Positions 54,992-63,730 of a stretch of 64,000 nt of DNA are shown piece after piece. The first letter of the stretch is position 1, and each line of letters starts with the position of its first letter. Source of the stretch: Desulfobacter sp. (GTDB lineage: Bacteria > Desulfobacterota > Desulfobacteria > Desulfobacterales > Desulfobacteraceae); assembly GCA_028768545.1 (NCBI GenBank), contig CP054838.1:1-64000 (forward strand), read 5' to 3'. The notes under the pieces were generated by a model that was not told where the DNA came from, did not search any database, and was given only the letters and a program-made list of their open reading frames with translations. Position numbers and translations under genes: made by a program.

Positions 54992-56514
54992 GGGCGCATT
55001 CCCATTTTCCCGGTTATACCGCTGGCACTGGATTGTGCATGTTTGCCATCTGCTTCAGGCAGTTCCAACGCCCTGCTTTATAAAATGATCGCAGCATAAT
55101 CATTTTTTCTGCATTCTCCCGATACCAAAAGATGCATGGACCTTTAAGACGTAAATTCACGACTCTCCGAATCGAACTTTCAATAGCACCGCTGCCAATA
55201 GGTAAGTTCAACGCTTTTACAGTTGAGAAATTAAGCCTCAGTTCATTGCGCACAAAATAATCCCGTTCCGTCTTGATAGCCTTACTGTTTCTGCCTCTAC
55301 AAAGCTTCTGGACGGCCTGTACCACCTCAATCGCCTTTCCCTTCAGCAGAAGACCTCGCTGCTTCGATACCCAGCGTTTGCGTTCCTTGGATGACCAGGT
55401 CTTCCTTAAGCCTGCTACTGTACCCAGATGCTCAACTGCATGGTAGAAATCGAGAAGTTCATACACACGCTCAGGAGCCAAACCCAATGCTTTTAGCAGT
55501 CCGGGGATTCGATTCCAAATCCAATGTGCCCCATCTGCAACAAACAGTATTTTGTCTGAGTTCTGAATATGAAGGGAGTTCAAATAACCCTTTAACAAGT
55601 GGAATACACCATCCGGTCCATTGAAACAGCCATCAATAAATGGTGAAAAGCTTTTTTCTTGTTTTCCATGGGCGTCCACTACATAAATGATCAAAAGCTT
55701 GGGTTCTCGCCATGCCCCACGAAATCGGGTTCTATCCTTTTGGGTTTTTGGTCCCCTTTTCTTCTCTCTGAGCCGAGTGCGGCCACCATCAGTGCTGATA
55801 ACGACTCGCCGCCCTTCAAGTAAATCTCTATCATTTAATGGGATTCGGCCCGCTTGTTGTTCGGCTCGAGCCCGCTCTGCGTACCGATAGGTCAGTTTAC
55901 GGATGACCTTTATACCCAACGTCATCCCACGGTCACAAAGCACTTGACGGACTTCTTCAAAAGAACTTAATAAGGCTGACCAAGAACTCACCATAGAAGC
56001 CAAAGCAGGCGAGCAGCGATCATGGATTCCAAGAAGGATTAAGCCAGCGTATGCACCTTTATATCTTTTTCCTTTTCGGCGGTCACAGGACCTTCGATAG
56101 TATCGAACATGAATATCAACCGAACTATCTGTACAAAGCTGAATCCAAACGGTCTCAAGCCCTTCGCTTTTCATCCGTCCCGGCCAATTGGACATCAATT
56201 CTTTTTCTTGGTCGACCTGTTCAGAGGAATCTACTGAGGCCTGGATCTTTTTTTTAAAAAAAAGGCGCTTATCCGATTTGTATACTCAAGGATTTCCTGC
56301 TCCATCTGTTCTAATTCGTTAGCGTTACGAACCAAGCGATTTGGATCTTCTTCCAGTTCTTTGAGGCATGCAAGGACTTCATCAACAGTATTACAATCTT
56401 CAGCTTTCTTCATTAGCACAATCCATTTATGTTCATTTCAGCGTAACAGAGGATATCATTCTTTTTGCTCTAAAAGACAGGCCTTTTTAAAACCGGGAAA
56501 ATAGGAATGCGCCC
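54992..56514 (-). mobile_element. ISKra4-like insertion sequence
   Basis: 1523 bp with 22-bp inverted repeats beginning GGGCGCATTC (one mismatch between ends) and an 8-bp duplication AAAGGCAC at 54984-54991 and 56515-56522. GGG termini and the transposase type suggest the ISKra4 group; ISLre2-like is the alternative. It interrupts the HD-GYP domain of a signalling gene. Confidence 0.85.
55014..56419 (-). CDS. ISKra4-like transposase, probably made by -1 frameshifting
   Basis: The upstream frame (56419 to 56231, 62 residues) is a helical N-terminus (VDEVLACLKELEEDPNRLVR). The downstream frame runs to 55014 and carries the catalytic region: candidates are the Asp in VVISTDGGRTRLREKKRG, the Asp in LFVADGAHWIWNRI, and the Glu in PIGSGAIESSIRRVVNLRL. 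The frames overlap at eight As (plus-strand T8 at 56248-56255), read TTA AAA AAA AGA. A -1 slip on A-AAA-AAA fuses them through KKIQASVDSSEQ. The stop abuts the right inverted repeat. Family assignment is moderately sure. Confidence 0.75.
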
Positions 56515-57550
56515 AAAGGCACATTCTTCAAATCCCTTGAAAAGTGGACCTGTTCTAAAATCTCGCTGGTATAGGCCGCATGCTCCTGGACCTTTTTATA
56601 CTCTTCGGGGGTAAGACGGTCCGCCTTTAAAAGCACATCATCCCTGACCCCGATCTTACCGATATCATGGAGCCAGGAGGCCACTTCCATTTCATTTAAG
56701 GCATCGTCGTCAAGTCCGCAGGCATGGGCCAGCCGTGACGAGTACAGGGCCACCCGCTGTGAATGCCCGGCTGTGACCGGGTCCCGGGCATCAATGGTTT
56801 TTGACAAGCTCGAAACCAGACTTTTAAACAAAAGTTCATTTTCTTCATGAAGCATTGTATTTTCAATGGCCACGGCCGCATTATTGGAAAATACCCCCAG
56901 CAGTTTTTCATCATATTCGGTAAACACCCCGTGCTTTTTGTTCAAGACCTGGGTCATCCCGATGACATCCCCCTCCCGGGTAATCAGGGGCATGCACAAA
57001 ATACTTTTGGTGCGGTAATCGGTTTCCTTGTCCACATCCGGGTTGAACCGGCTGTCCTTGTAAGCATCTTCGATATTGATGGGTTTGCGGGTCTGGGCGA
57101 CACTGCCGGCAATGCCCTTGTCCAAAGGGAAGCGGATCTCGTTGACCCCGGACTGCTGAATAAATCTGGAATAAAATTCATTATTTCCATAATCGCAGAG
57201 AAAGATAGAACTCACATCAGCGTTCAACACCCTTGTGGCACCCTCCATGATAATTTTCAACAACAGGTCAAGGTTTTTTTCCACTGCCATGCGATTGGTA
57301 ATTTCTAAAATTTCATGAAGGTCATGAACCTGTTTTTCTACGTCCGGCGCCCCCGACAATGTAGTCATTTCAATTTCCCCGCCATTGAAAATTAATATAA
57401 ACCCGCCCCGGTCATAATACCAGGACAGATTCTATTCGGATTTTACCATCATAGATACCACCCCGGGATTGAAAAATCAATTTTGATTATAGGGAGTTGG
57501 ATCTGAACTTTGGAGTTGATCCCATGGGGTAAATCCGGTATATCCCTGGC

Positions 57551-58348
57551 ATGAAAAAAAACAGGGCCACCCGCATCCTTCGCAATCAAAGTATTCCTTT
57601 TATGGAGGTCAAGGCAGGGGCAGAAAGAACCTATTCAGTGCGCAGGCATTCCCATGACACCCTCTCCTTTGGGTTTGTGGAAAAAGGGTCCTCAAAAATT
57701 ATCTGCCAGCCCTTGGAATTTAATATAATGGAAAACCAGGTGATTCTCATCCCGCCAGGAACCATCCACCTTTGCCAGCCTAAAAATGCGGATCAGTTTA
57801 TTTTTAAAATGCTCTATATTTCTCCTGAATGGCTCCAAACAACATTTAACCTGGACATGAATTCAATCAAAGCCGGCACAGCATCTTTAACGCCTGAAAT
57901 GCGCGATGAAAAAAACCTGTTTTTTGACCTGTTTGAAAAATCAAAAGATCGGATGCTTGAAGAGACCCATGCCATATTTTTTCTGGCCCAAATTTTATTC
58001 TCCGTATTCGGCCTGACACCCGGACCCGAGCCGAACAGTCCTGAACAAAAAGACTTGGACCCGGTCAAAGCCTTTTTGGACAATCACTTTACCCGGGATA
58101 TCCAATTGGAAGATCTTGAAACCCTGACAGGGATGAATAAATTTTCCATCTTACGAAGGTTTAAAAAACGCTGGCACCTGCCCCCGCATGCGTATGTGAT
58201 CAACAAACGAATTCTTCTGGCCAAAACAATGCTCAAACAATCCCATACCGTTGCAGATACCGCTGCTGCCTGCGGATTTTTCGACCAGAGCCATTTTGTA
58301 AAAACCTTTAAAAACGTCGTGGGCATCCGACCTTCAGCCTATAAATAA
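57551..58348 (+). CDS. AraC-family transcriptional regulator
   Basis: A 265-residue regulator with an N-terminal cupin-type AraC_binding domain (~15-95; RRHSHDTLSFGFVEKGSSKI, ENQVILIPPGTIHLCQP) and a C-terminal double HTH (~175-262; DIQLEDLETLTGMNKFSILR, VADTAAACGFFDQSHFVKTF, the canonical second-helix block). It probably senses a small molecule and controls the DUF2000/proline dehydrogenase genes that start 175 bp downstream. Target and ligand are inferred from position only. Confidence 0.88.
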   Translation: MKKNRATRILRNQSIPFMEVKAGAERTYSVRRHSHDTLSFGFVEKGSSKIICQPLEFNIMENQVILIPPGTIHLCQPKNADQFIFKMLYISPEWLQTTFNLDMNSIKAGTASLTPEMRDEKNLFFDLFEKSKDRMLEETHAIFFLAQILFSVFGLTPGPEPNSPEQKDLDPVKAFLDNHFTRDIQLEDLETLTGMNKFSILRRFKKRWHLPPHAYVINKRILLAKTMLKQSHTVADTAAACGFFDQSHFVKTFKNVVGIRPSAYK

Positions 58349-58522
58349 ATCATCTGCAATTTTTTACAATCTTAAAAATTTTTCCTTGGATAATATGTCC
58401 TGAATAACGGCCATGGCCGACCTGGCATCTCCCCTGGTTTTGCCCACAGCAAATCATGAAAGACCTCAAGAGATTGGCCTGATTTTTTTTTCATATAACC
58501 CAATAAACATTCAGGAGGAAAA

Positions 58523-58924
58523 ATGAAAATCGTCATTCTGGTGAACCCGTCCCTTGGACCTGGCCTGGCAGCCAATACCGCTGCCGTTCTGGGCATCAGT
58601 CTGGGACATCGGCACCCCGCCATTATCGGACCGGACCTGTTGGATCATTCAGGCACTCTCCATCCGGGCATCACCCAAAAAAACATCCCCATCCTGGGCT
58701 TGGACAGCCAAGGGTTAAAAACCATTTATGATAAAGCCCGCAAGATAAAGGGCATTGAAATCCTCGGGTTTAACACCATTGCCCAGAAAAGCCGCCATTA
58801 TGAGGAATACGGCAAAAAACTGGCAGCCCTGGCCACCCGGGATATTGATTTTTCAGGGATCTGCCTGAAAGGCCCGAAACTGTCCATAGAAAAACTCACC
58901 GGGGCCTTGCCCCTGTTAAAATAA
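58523..58924 (+). CDS. DUF2000 family protein
   Basis: A 133-residue cytosolic protein. It opens KIVILVNPSLGPGLAANTAA with a peptidyl-tRNA-hydrolase-2-like fold pattern, and has ILGLDSQGLKTIYDKARK and GICLKGPKLSIEKLTGAL. DUF2000 proteins are frequently next to AraC-type regulators, as here; the function is unknown. GGAGG precedes the ATG. The next gene starts 6 bp after its stop. Confidence 0.8.
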   Translation: MKIVILVNPSLGPGLAANTAAVLGISLGHRHPAIIGPDLLDHSGTLHPGITQKNIPILGLDSQGLKTIYDKARKIKGIEILGFNTIAQKSRHYEEYGKKLAALATRDIDFSGICLKGPKLSIEKLTGALPLLK

Positions 58925-58930
58925 AGGAGA

Positions 58931-59861
58931 ATGGCCGTGAATCTATGGCAAAAGGCAATGATATATCTGGCCACCCATCCTAAAATCAAACAGGCCGTGG
59001 AAAACAAATCCCTGGTCCGGAAACTGGGCCAACGGTATATCGGGGGAAAGGATGAATCTGATTTGATTGGAAAATCCCTGGACCTTAAATCCTCGGGCAT
59101 GGGTACGTCCTTTTTCTGTCTTGGTGAATATATCAGGGATGCCCGGGTGATTGACCAGACAATTACATCGCTTAAAACAACTATATTGCTTGCCCGCAGG
59201 GTCGGGCTGAATCTTCACACCTCCATTGCCCCCACCCAGGCAGGACTCATGATTTCAAAAAGATGCTGTCAGAATAACCTTGAAGATCTTGCCTATTGGA
59301 TCAAACAAGGGGCAAGGGCGGGATCCAGGGACCTGCTGATGATGGATATGGAAGATGCAGCGGTGACCCGGGATACCCTGAACATTTTCCACAACCTGAG
59401 ATCCCAGGGTCTGCCTGATCAGAACTCCCGGGGACCTCGGCCCTGTCATGGAAAAAAGCACTGCGGTCCGGCTGGTCAAAGGAGCGTTTGCAGAGAAACC
59501 AAAGATCGCCCTTCAGCCGGGCAATGCCGTGGACCGGGCCTATCTGTCCCTGGCAGACCGGCTTTTGGATCCCCAAGCCATTGAACAAGGCGTATTTCCC
59601 GTTTTTGCCACCCATGACCCAATCCTCATAAAAAAAATCATCGCCAAGGCCCAGGCGCGAAAAATTTCTGCTGATCAATTTGAATTTGAAATGCTTTTAG
59701 GTGTCAGGCCCGAACTTCAGAAAAACCTGACAAACCGAAATTTCCAGGTCCGGATCTACCTTCCCTATGGAAAGGATATCTGGCCCTATGCCATCCGCCG
59801 GGTGGGAGAAAACCCAAAAAATTTTAAATTTTTAATTAAATCCATACTCACCGCAAAATGA
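58931..59861 (+). pseudogene. Proline dehydrogenase, frameshifted with probable small deletion
   Basis: The N-terminal frame has typical FAD-dependent proline dehydrogenase features (HTSIAPTQAGLMISKRCCQN, LMMDMEDAAVTRDT) up to RSQGLP near 59415, then loses similarity. A second frame then gives LIRTPGDLGPVMEKSTAVRL, VKGAFAEK and the rest to 59861 (FEFEMLLGVRPEL, VRIYLPYGKDIWPY). Between GLP and LIRTP about eight residues of the family (normally ...QAYL) are absent, so the break is more than a one-base slip; CTG-type microhomology flanks it. Proline degradation through this gene is probably lost. Partner: P5C dehydrogenase at 63731. Confidence 0.82.
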
Positions 59862-60050
59862 GACAGATTTGATACAAAATCCGAGGAATCTGTCTCTTCT
59901 TCTTGTGCCTTGAGACAAATACATTTTTGCAAAAAATCGCAACTCTTTGAAATAAATAAGTTTTTATTTTTTGGCACTATGATTGCGGATCCAATCTTAA
60001 GACAAACGGCCAGACCCTTTTAACCCAACCATAGAAAACGGAGCGATTCA

Positions 60051-60377
60051 ATGAAACGTTTAAGTGTTTATTTTAGCCTGGCGATCCTTGTTTTTGGATT
60101 CGGCCTGGCCCATGCCGAGTGCAAAAAAGGCCATACCGATCAAAATCCCCATAAAATGGGCAGAATTCAAAATACAAGTTTTGAGGATATGGACCTGGAT
60201 AAAAGCCAGGGGGTAAGTTTTGAAGAATTCAAGGCCCTCTTTCCACAAACCAGTCAAAGGGGATTCAACACCCTGGACACGGATAAGGACGGTCAGTTGA
60301 ACAAGGCGGAATGGAAGGTGTTTAAAGATGCTCACAAAGGCATGGGAAATGATAAAAAAGCCCCTGAAACCACCTGA
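60051..60377 (+). CDS. Exported EF-hand protein
   Basis: A 108-residue protein with signal peptide (1-~22, ending AHA). Two EF-hand loops are visible: DLDKSQGVSFEEF (~48-60) and DTDKDGQLNKAEW (~77-89), each with acidic residues at positions 1, 3, 5 and 12 or near equivalents, so calcium binding in the periplasm is likely. Role unknown. A strong bidirectional hairpin follows. GGAGCG precedes the ATG. Confidence 0.85.
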   Translation: MKRLSVYFSLAILVFGFGLAHAECKKGHTDQNPHKMGRIQNTSFEDMDLDKSQGVSFEEFKALFPQTSQRGFNTLDTDKDGQLNKAEWKVFKDAHKGMGNDKKAPETT

Positions 60378-60390
60378 CCCAAAGAAAAAA

Positions 60391-60418
60391 GGTCCGGAGC
60401 CCCAAAGGGCTCCGGACC
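60391..60418. terminator. Bidirectional terminator
   Basis: Perfect 12-bp hairpin GGTCCGGAGCCC / GGGCTCCGGACC with a CAAA loop, flanked by an A-rich stretch upstream on the plus strand, which is a U-run for the minus-strand transcript. It separates the convergent EF-hand and SlyD-like genes. Confidence 0.85.
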
Positions 60419-60433
60419 GATAAAAACAAAGGC

Positions 60434-60952
60434 TTAATGAGTGCAGGACCCTTCACAGCCTGAACCGCAGTCTTTGGCGTCTGTGCCGCAACCGCAGCCG
60501 CAGTCATGACTCGGCGGGGTCAGTCCTGTTGCTGCGACGGTGATGTCAAAAACCAGGGTCTCACCGGCCAAAAAATGATTGATATCCATCTTGACCATAT
60601 CATCGGTAATTTCTGCCACCCGGGCCGGGACAGGGCGTCCTTCGGGATCCTGAAGCTCGAGTTCAAGCCCTTCAACCAGGGGAATTTCATCCGGGATATG
60701 TTGTTTGGGCACATCCACAAAGGCCTCCTCGTTTCTAAGGCCGTATCCCATTTCAGGGGGAATGGTTACGGTTTTTGATTCCCCTTTTTTCATGCCCACA
60801 ACCGCCTGGTCAAACCCTTTGATCAGCATGCCCGCTCCCACGGTAAATGCCAGGGGGTCTTTGCCTTCGGATGTATCAAACACCTCGCCGTTTTTAAGTT
60901 TTCCCGTATAATCTACGGCAATGGTGTCCCCTGATTTAATTGCGTTGCTCAT
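60434..60952 (-). CDS. FKBP/SlyD-like peptidyl-prolyl isomerase with Cys-rich tail
   Basis: A 172-residue cytosolic isomerase/chaperone. FKBP core: VDYTGKLKNGEVFDTSEGKD, LIKGFDQAVVGMKKGESKTV, EMGYGLRNEEAF; insert-in-flap region (~75-130); and FLAGETLVFDITV. The C-terminal tail CGCGCGTDAKDCGSGCEGSC is a potential nickel or zinc site like the histidine/cysteine tail of SlyD. Start at ATG 60952 with AAAGG; the frame to 61084 is not supported. SlyD supports [NiFe]-hydrogenase maturation in other bacteria; whether it does here is unknown. Confidence 0.88.
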   Translation of the reverse strand: MSNAIKSGDTIAVDYTGKLKNGEVFDTSEGKDPLAFTVGAGMLIKGFDQAVVGMKKGESKTVTIPPEMGYGLRNEEAFVDVPKQHIPDEIPLVEGLELELQDPEGRPVPARVAEITDDMVKMDINHFLAGETLVFDITVAATGLTPPSHDCGCGCGTDAKDCGSGCEGSCTH

Positions 60953-61816
60953 AAAACCTTTCCTTTGAGATTCCAGAATGGATTGGATGGAATCTGATGC
61001 CCGGGGGTCAACTCTTTCCCCGGTGATTTTTAAAAATACCCCGTCAAGATATGCATAACCAAACTTTGAACAAAGTAAGGGCAAACTAGGACCTTGTCCA
61101 ATTTATTTTCTTATTAAATTTTATTCTTGATAGATTTCAACCCGGTTCCGGCCTTTTTCCTTGGCCTTGTAAAGCATGGTATCGGCCCGGGAAATCAGGG
61201 TCTGCATTTGCTGCCCCTTGCAGGGTAAGACCTGGGCCACCCCCATACTGACCGTTGTTTGGACGGTCTTAGATTCAAAGGTCAACTCAGAGCGTTCAAT
61301 TTTCTGCCTGAAATCCTCTGCCAGCCCATGGGCTGCACCCGGGGGCAAATCCGACATCAATACCACAAACTCCTCTCCTCCAAACCGTGCAATGATATCG
61401 GTCTTGCGCCTGAACACCTGGCCAAGGATGTGAGAAATCATTTTTAAATACTCGTCCCCGCAAAGATGACCAAATCTGTCGTTAACCTGTTTGAAAGAAT
61501 CAATATCCGCAATCATCAATGACAACCGTGATTTATTGCGCATGGCCTCCTGCCACTGAATCTCCAATGCCGTATCAAAATATCTGCGGTTGTAAAGCCC
61601 TGTGAGCCCGTCTGAATTGGAAATCTTTTCAAGGCCTTTTGTTTCCTGTTCAAGCAGGGCCTCGTTCTTAAGGGCCGTATGGTACTCTGTATTGCCCCGG
61701 ATGGACATGAACGCCATATAGGCTGAAAACATGCAAAGCAGGACAAGCAAGGGCAGATTAACCTCCCAAAAAGCTGCAACAAAAGCACCGGGCCAGAGGG
61801 TAAACATATTAAAAAA

Positions 61817-63182
61817 GGTTCATCAGAAAATCGCGTACCTGGACTGAGAAACATCACTGGGAAGGCAATAACACAGTAAGGATTTTTATGCTTGAAATGA
61901 TGGTGTGAACATGATCATGTTCTAATTTTTTTGTGTTATTCGCACAAAATCGGAGAATGAATTAATGTCCACAAGCTTCATATACCATGCCTTTGGCCTT
62001 CGTGACTACTTTTATAAAACAACACGTTTCATCGGTGGAATAATCACTTTTGAACTCATACCAAAACCGGAGGCGGTAAAATGCCCGGAATGTAATTCCA
62101 GGTCCGTCACCAGGAAAGGGATTGTGACAAGAGATCTCAGAACAATACCGGTAGGTTCAAAACCCGTGATTCTCAGGACGGCTATCCAGAGAATTTGGTG
62201 TTCGTTCTGTCAATTTGTCCGGCAAATCAAACTATCCTTTGCCCAGGAGGGGAAAAGCTATACCCGGGCTTTTGAACGGTATGTCTTGGAGTTGTCTCAG
62301 TTCATGACAATCAAAGATATTGCCATCCATTTAAGGATCAGCTGGGATACGATAAAGCAGATCCAGAAAGAAGACCTGCTGAGGCGTTATCGAAATATCC
62401 CCCTTGAGAAAGTCCGGCAGATTGCCATAGATGAAATTTCCATAGGGAAAGGGCATAAATACTTGACCATCGTGATGGATCTGGAATCCGGTAGAATTCT
62501 GCACGTGGGAGAAGGAAAAGGTGGTGAAGCTTTGAAATCTTTTTGGACAAAAGTGAAAATATCGAAAGCAAAAATCAAAGCCGTCAGCATCGATATGTCC
62601 CCGGCATACTTGAGTGCTGTTATTGAAAATCTTTCTGGTTCAGCAATTGTCTTTGACAGATTTCATGTTGTTAAATTGTTCAATGAGAAACTGTCGGATT
62701 TCAGGCGAAAGCTCTACAACCTTCTTGCCAATACCGGGCAACAAAAACTTCTGAAGGGAGTCCGGTGGCTTTTGTTAAAAAATCCCGAAAACCTCAGTGA
62801 TGACAAGAAGGAGGCCCAACGGTTAGAAGAAGCATTGAAAATAAATCAGCCGCTATTGGTAGTCTACTACATGAAAGAGGAACTCAGGCAAATATGGAAT
62901 CAAAAGAAAAAAGAAACAGCTGAAAAGATAGTCAGCAATTGGATCAATCTGGCCAATATTTCCAAAATTCCAATGTTGATGAAATTTGCCAAGACCTTGG
63001 CTGTGCACAGGCAAAGAATCCTTTCATACTATGATTACAGGATATCTACAGGTCCTTTAGAAGGGACAAATAACAAGATAAAAACCATGAAACGGAAAGC
63101 TTATGGATACAGGGATTCGGAGTTTTTCAGGTTGAAACTTTTGGACCTTCACAATAAAAGGTACGCATTAATCGGATGAACC
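61817..63182 (+). mobile_element. ISL3-family insertion sequence
   Basis: 1366 bp with terminal inverted repeats (GGTTCATC...GTACCT at both ends) and an 8-bp duplication TTAAAAAA at 61809-61816 and 63183-63190. One intact transposase, oriented opposite to the split diguanylate cyclase gene. Confidence 0.92.
61965..63179 (+). CDS. ISL3-family transposase
   Basis: A 404-residue DDE transposase. N-terminal zinc knuckles (CPECNSR ... WCSFCQ, ~37-72), an HTH region (IKDIAIHLRISWDTIKQIQ), catalytic Asp in IDEISIGKGHKYLTIVMDLE, Asp in VSIDMSPAYLSAV, and Glu in STGPLEGTNNKIKTMKRKA. Full family length and intact. The stop lies 3 bp from the element end, within the terminal repeat. Confidence 0.95.
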   Translation: MSTSFIYHAFGLRDYFYKTTRFIGGIITFELIPKPEAVKCPECNSRSVTRKGIVTRDLRTIPVGSKPVILRTAIQRIWCSFCQFVRQIKLSFAQEGKSYTRAFERYVLELSQFMTIKDIAIHLRISWDTIKQIQKEDLLRRYRNIPLEKVRQIAIDEISIGKGHKYLTIVMDLESGRILHVGEGKGGEALKSFWTKVKISKAKIKAVSIDMSPAYLSAVIENLSGSAIVFDRFHVVKLFNEKLSDFRRKLYNLLANTGQQKLLKGVRWLLLKNPENLSDDKKEAQRLEEALKINQPLLVVYYMKEELRQIWNQKKKETAEKIVSNWINLANISKIPMLMKFAKTLAVHRQRILSYYDYRISTGPLEGTNNKIKTMKRKAYGYRDSEFFRLKLLDLHNKRYALIG

Positions 63183-63650
63183 TTAAAAAAAATAGCCGCC
63201 CATAAATTGGGGCTGAAAGACATGCAGCCGCCGGCACATATGCCGATGGTGCAGACCACCATGAGCATCTGGATATGCATCTCTTGAAGCTGGGTCATAA
63301 CCTTTGCAAATCCGACCCCCCAAATCAGGGCCGTGAATCCCACCCCGGCAAAAAAAAGGGCCTGGTTGGTTTTGCCCATCCAGGTTCGCAGCCAGGGCTC
63401 CATCAGGACATAGACAAAGCGAAGCAGGCAGATGCCGGTAATGGAGAAAAAAAACAAACTTGAGAACCCTGGATGACGGAAAAAATATCCATCGGAGAAA
63501 ACCACCACCCCCAATGCAATCGTATATATAAAAATCCCCACAAAAGACCTTTTCTTAAGGTCCGGCATCATTCGCGGGGTCATCTCCTGAATACAATCGT
63601 CCACAACCGCCCCTTTTTATAACCTGTTTTTTTTGCAACGAACCATAACA

Positions 63651-63690
63651 GAAAAGCTGAAAATTAACTATTACTAATTTTCAGCTTTTC
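63651..63690 (-). terminator. Terminator behind P5C dehydrogenase gene
   Basis: Perfect 16-bp arms GAAAAGCTGAAAATTA / TAATTTTCAGCTTTTC around an 8-nt loop, 41 bp after the dehydrogenase stop on the minus strand and before the diguanylate cyclase start. It is AT-rich with A/T flanks. Confidence 0.7.
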
Positions 63691-63730
63691 TTCTTTCCTT
63701 TACAAAGGGGCAATTAATTATATTTCAGCA

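Larger units (their letters stand above)
54296..57368 (-). pseudogene. GAF-HD-GYP-PilZ protein broken by an IS and an in-frame TAA
   Basis: From 57368: GAF domain (~25-165; IFLCDYGNNEFYSRFIQQ), HD-GYP domain with HSQRVALYSSRLA and SWLHDIGKIGV, cut at LKNVP. It resumes at 54991 with FLASAHHERVDGKGYPYGL (the GYP-type motif) and reaches TAA at 54803-54805. The same frame continues as EGKGSQFGPDLVDIFIN into a PilZ domain (DISVSGMQF, ~PilZ pattern) ending at 54296. Removing the IS and one AAAGGCAC duplication restores NVPFLASAHHE. Predicted role: c-di-GMP phosphodiesterase controlled by GAF and PilZ. Doubly disabled. A PilZ-only fragment could start at GTG 54769. Confidence 0.88.
61121..63604 (-). 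pseudogene. Membrane diguanylate cyclase split by ISL3
   Basis: The N-terminal part (63604 to 63191) has about four TM helices (IGIFIYTIALGVVVFSDGYF region, FFFSITGICLLRFVYVLM). The C-terminal part (61816 to 61121) adds further TM segments and a GGDEF domain with FGGEEFVVLM (GGEEF variant, competent in many enzymes) and DGLTGLYNRRYFD. Excising 61817-63182 and one TTAAAAAA restores AAIFFNMFTLWPGAF in frame. It would synthesise c-di-GMP at the membrane. The isolated GGDEF part might still be translated from internal starts. Confidence 0.9.
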
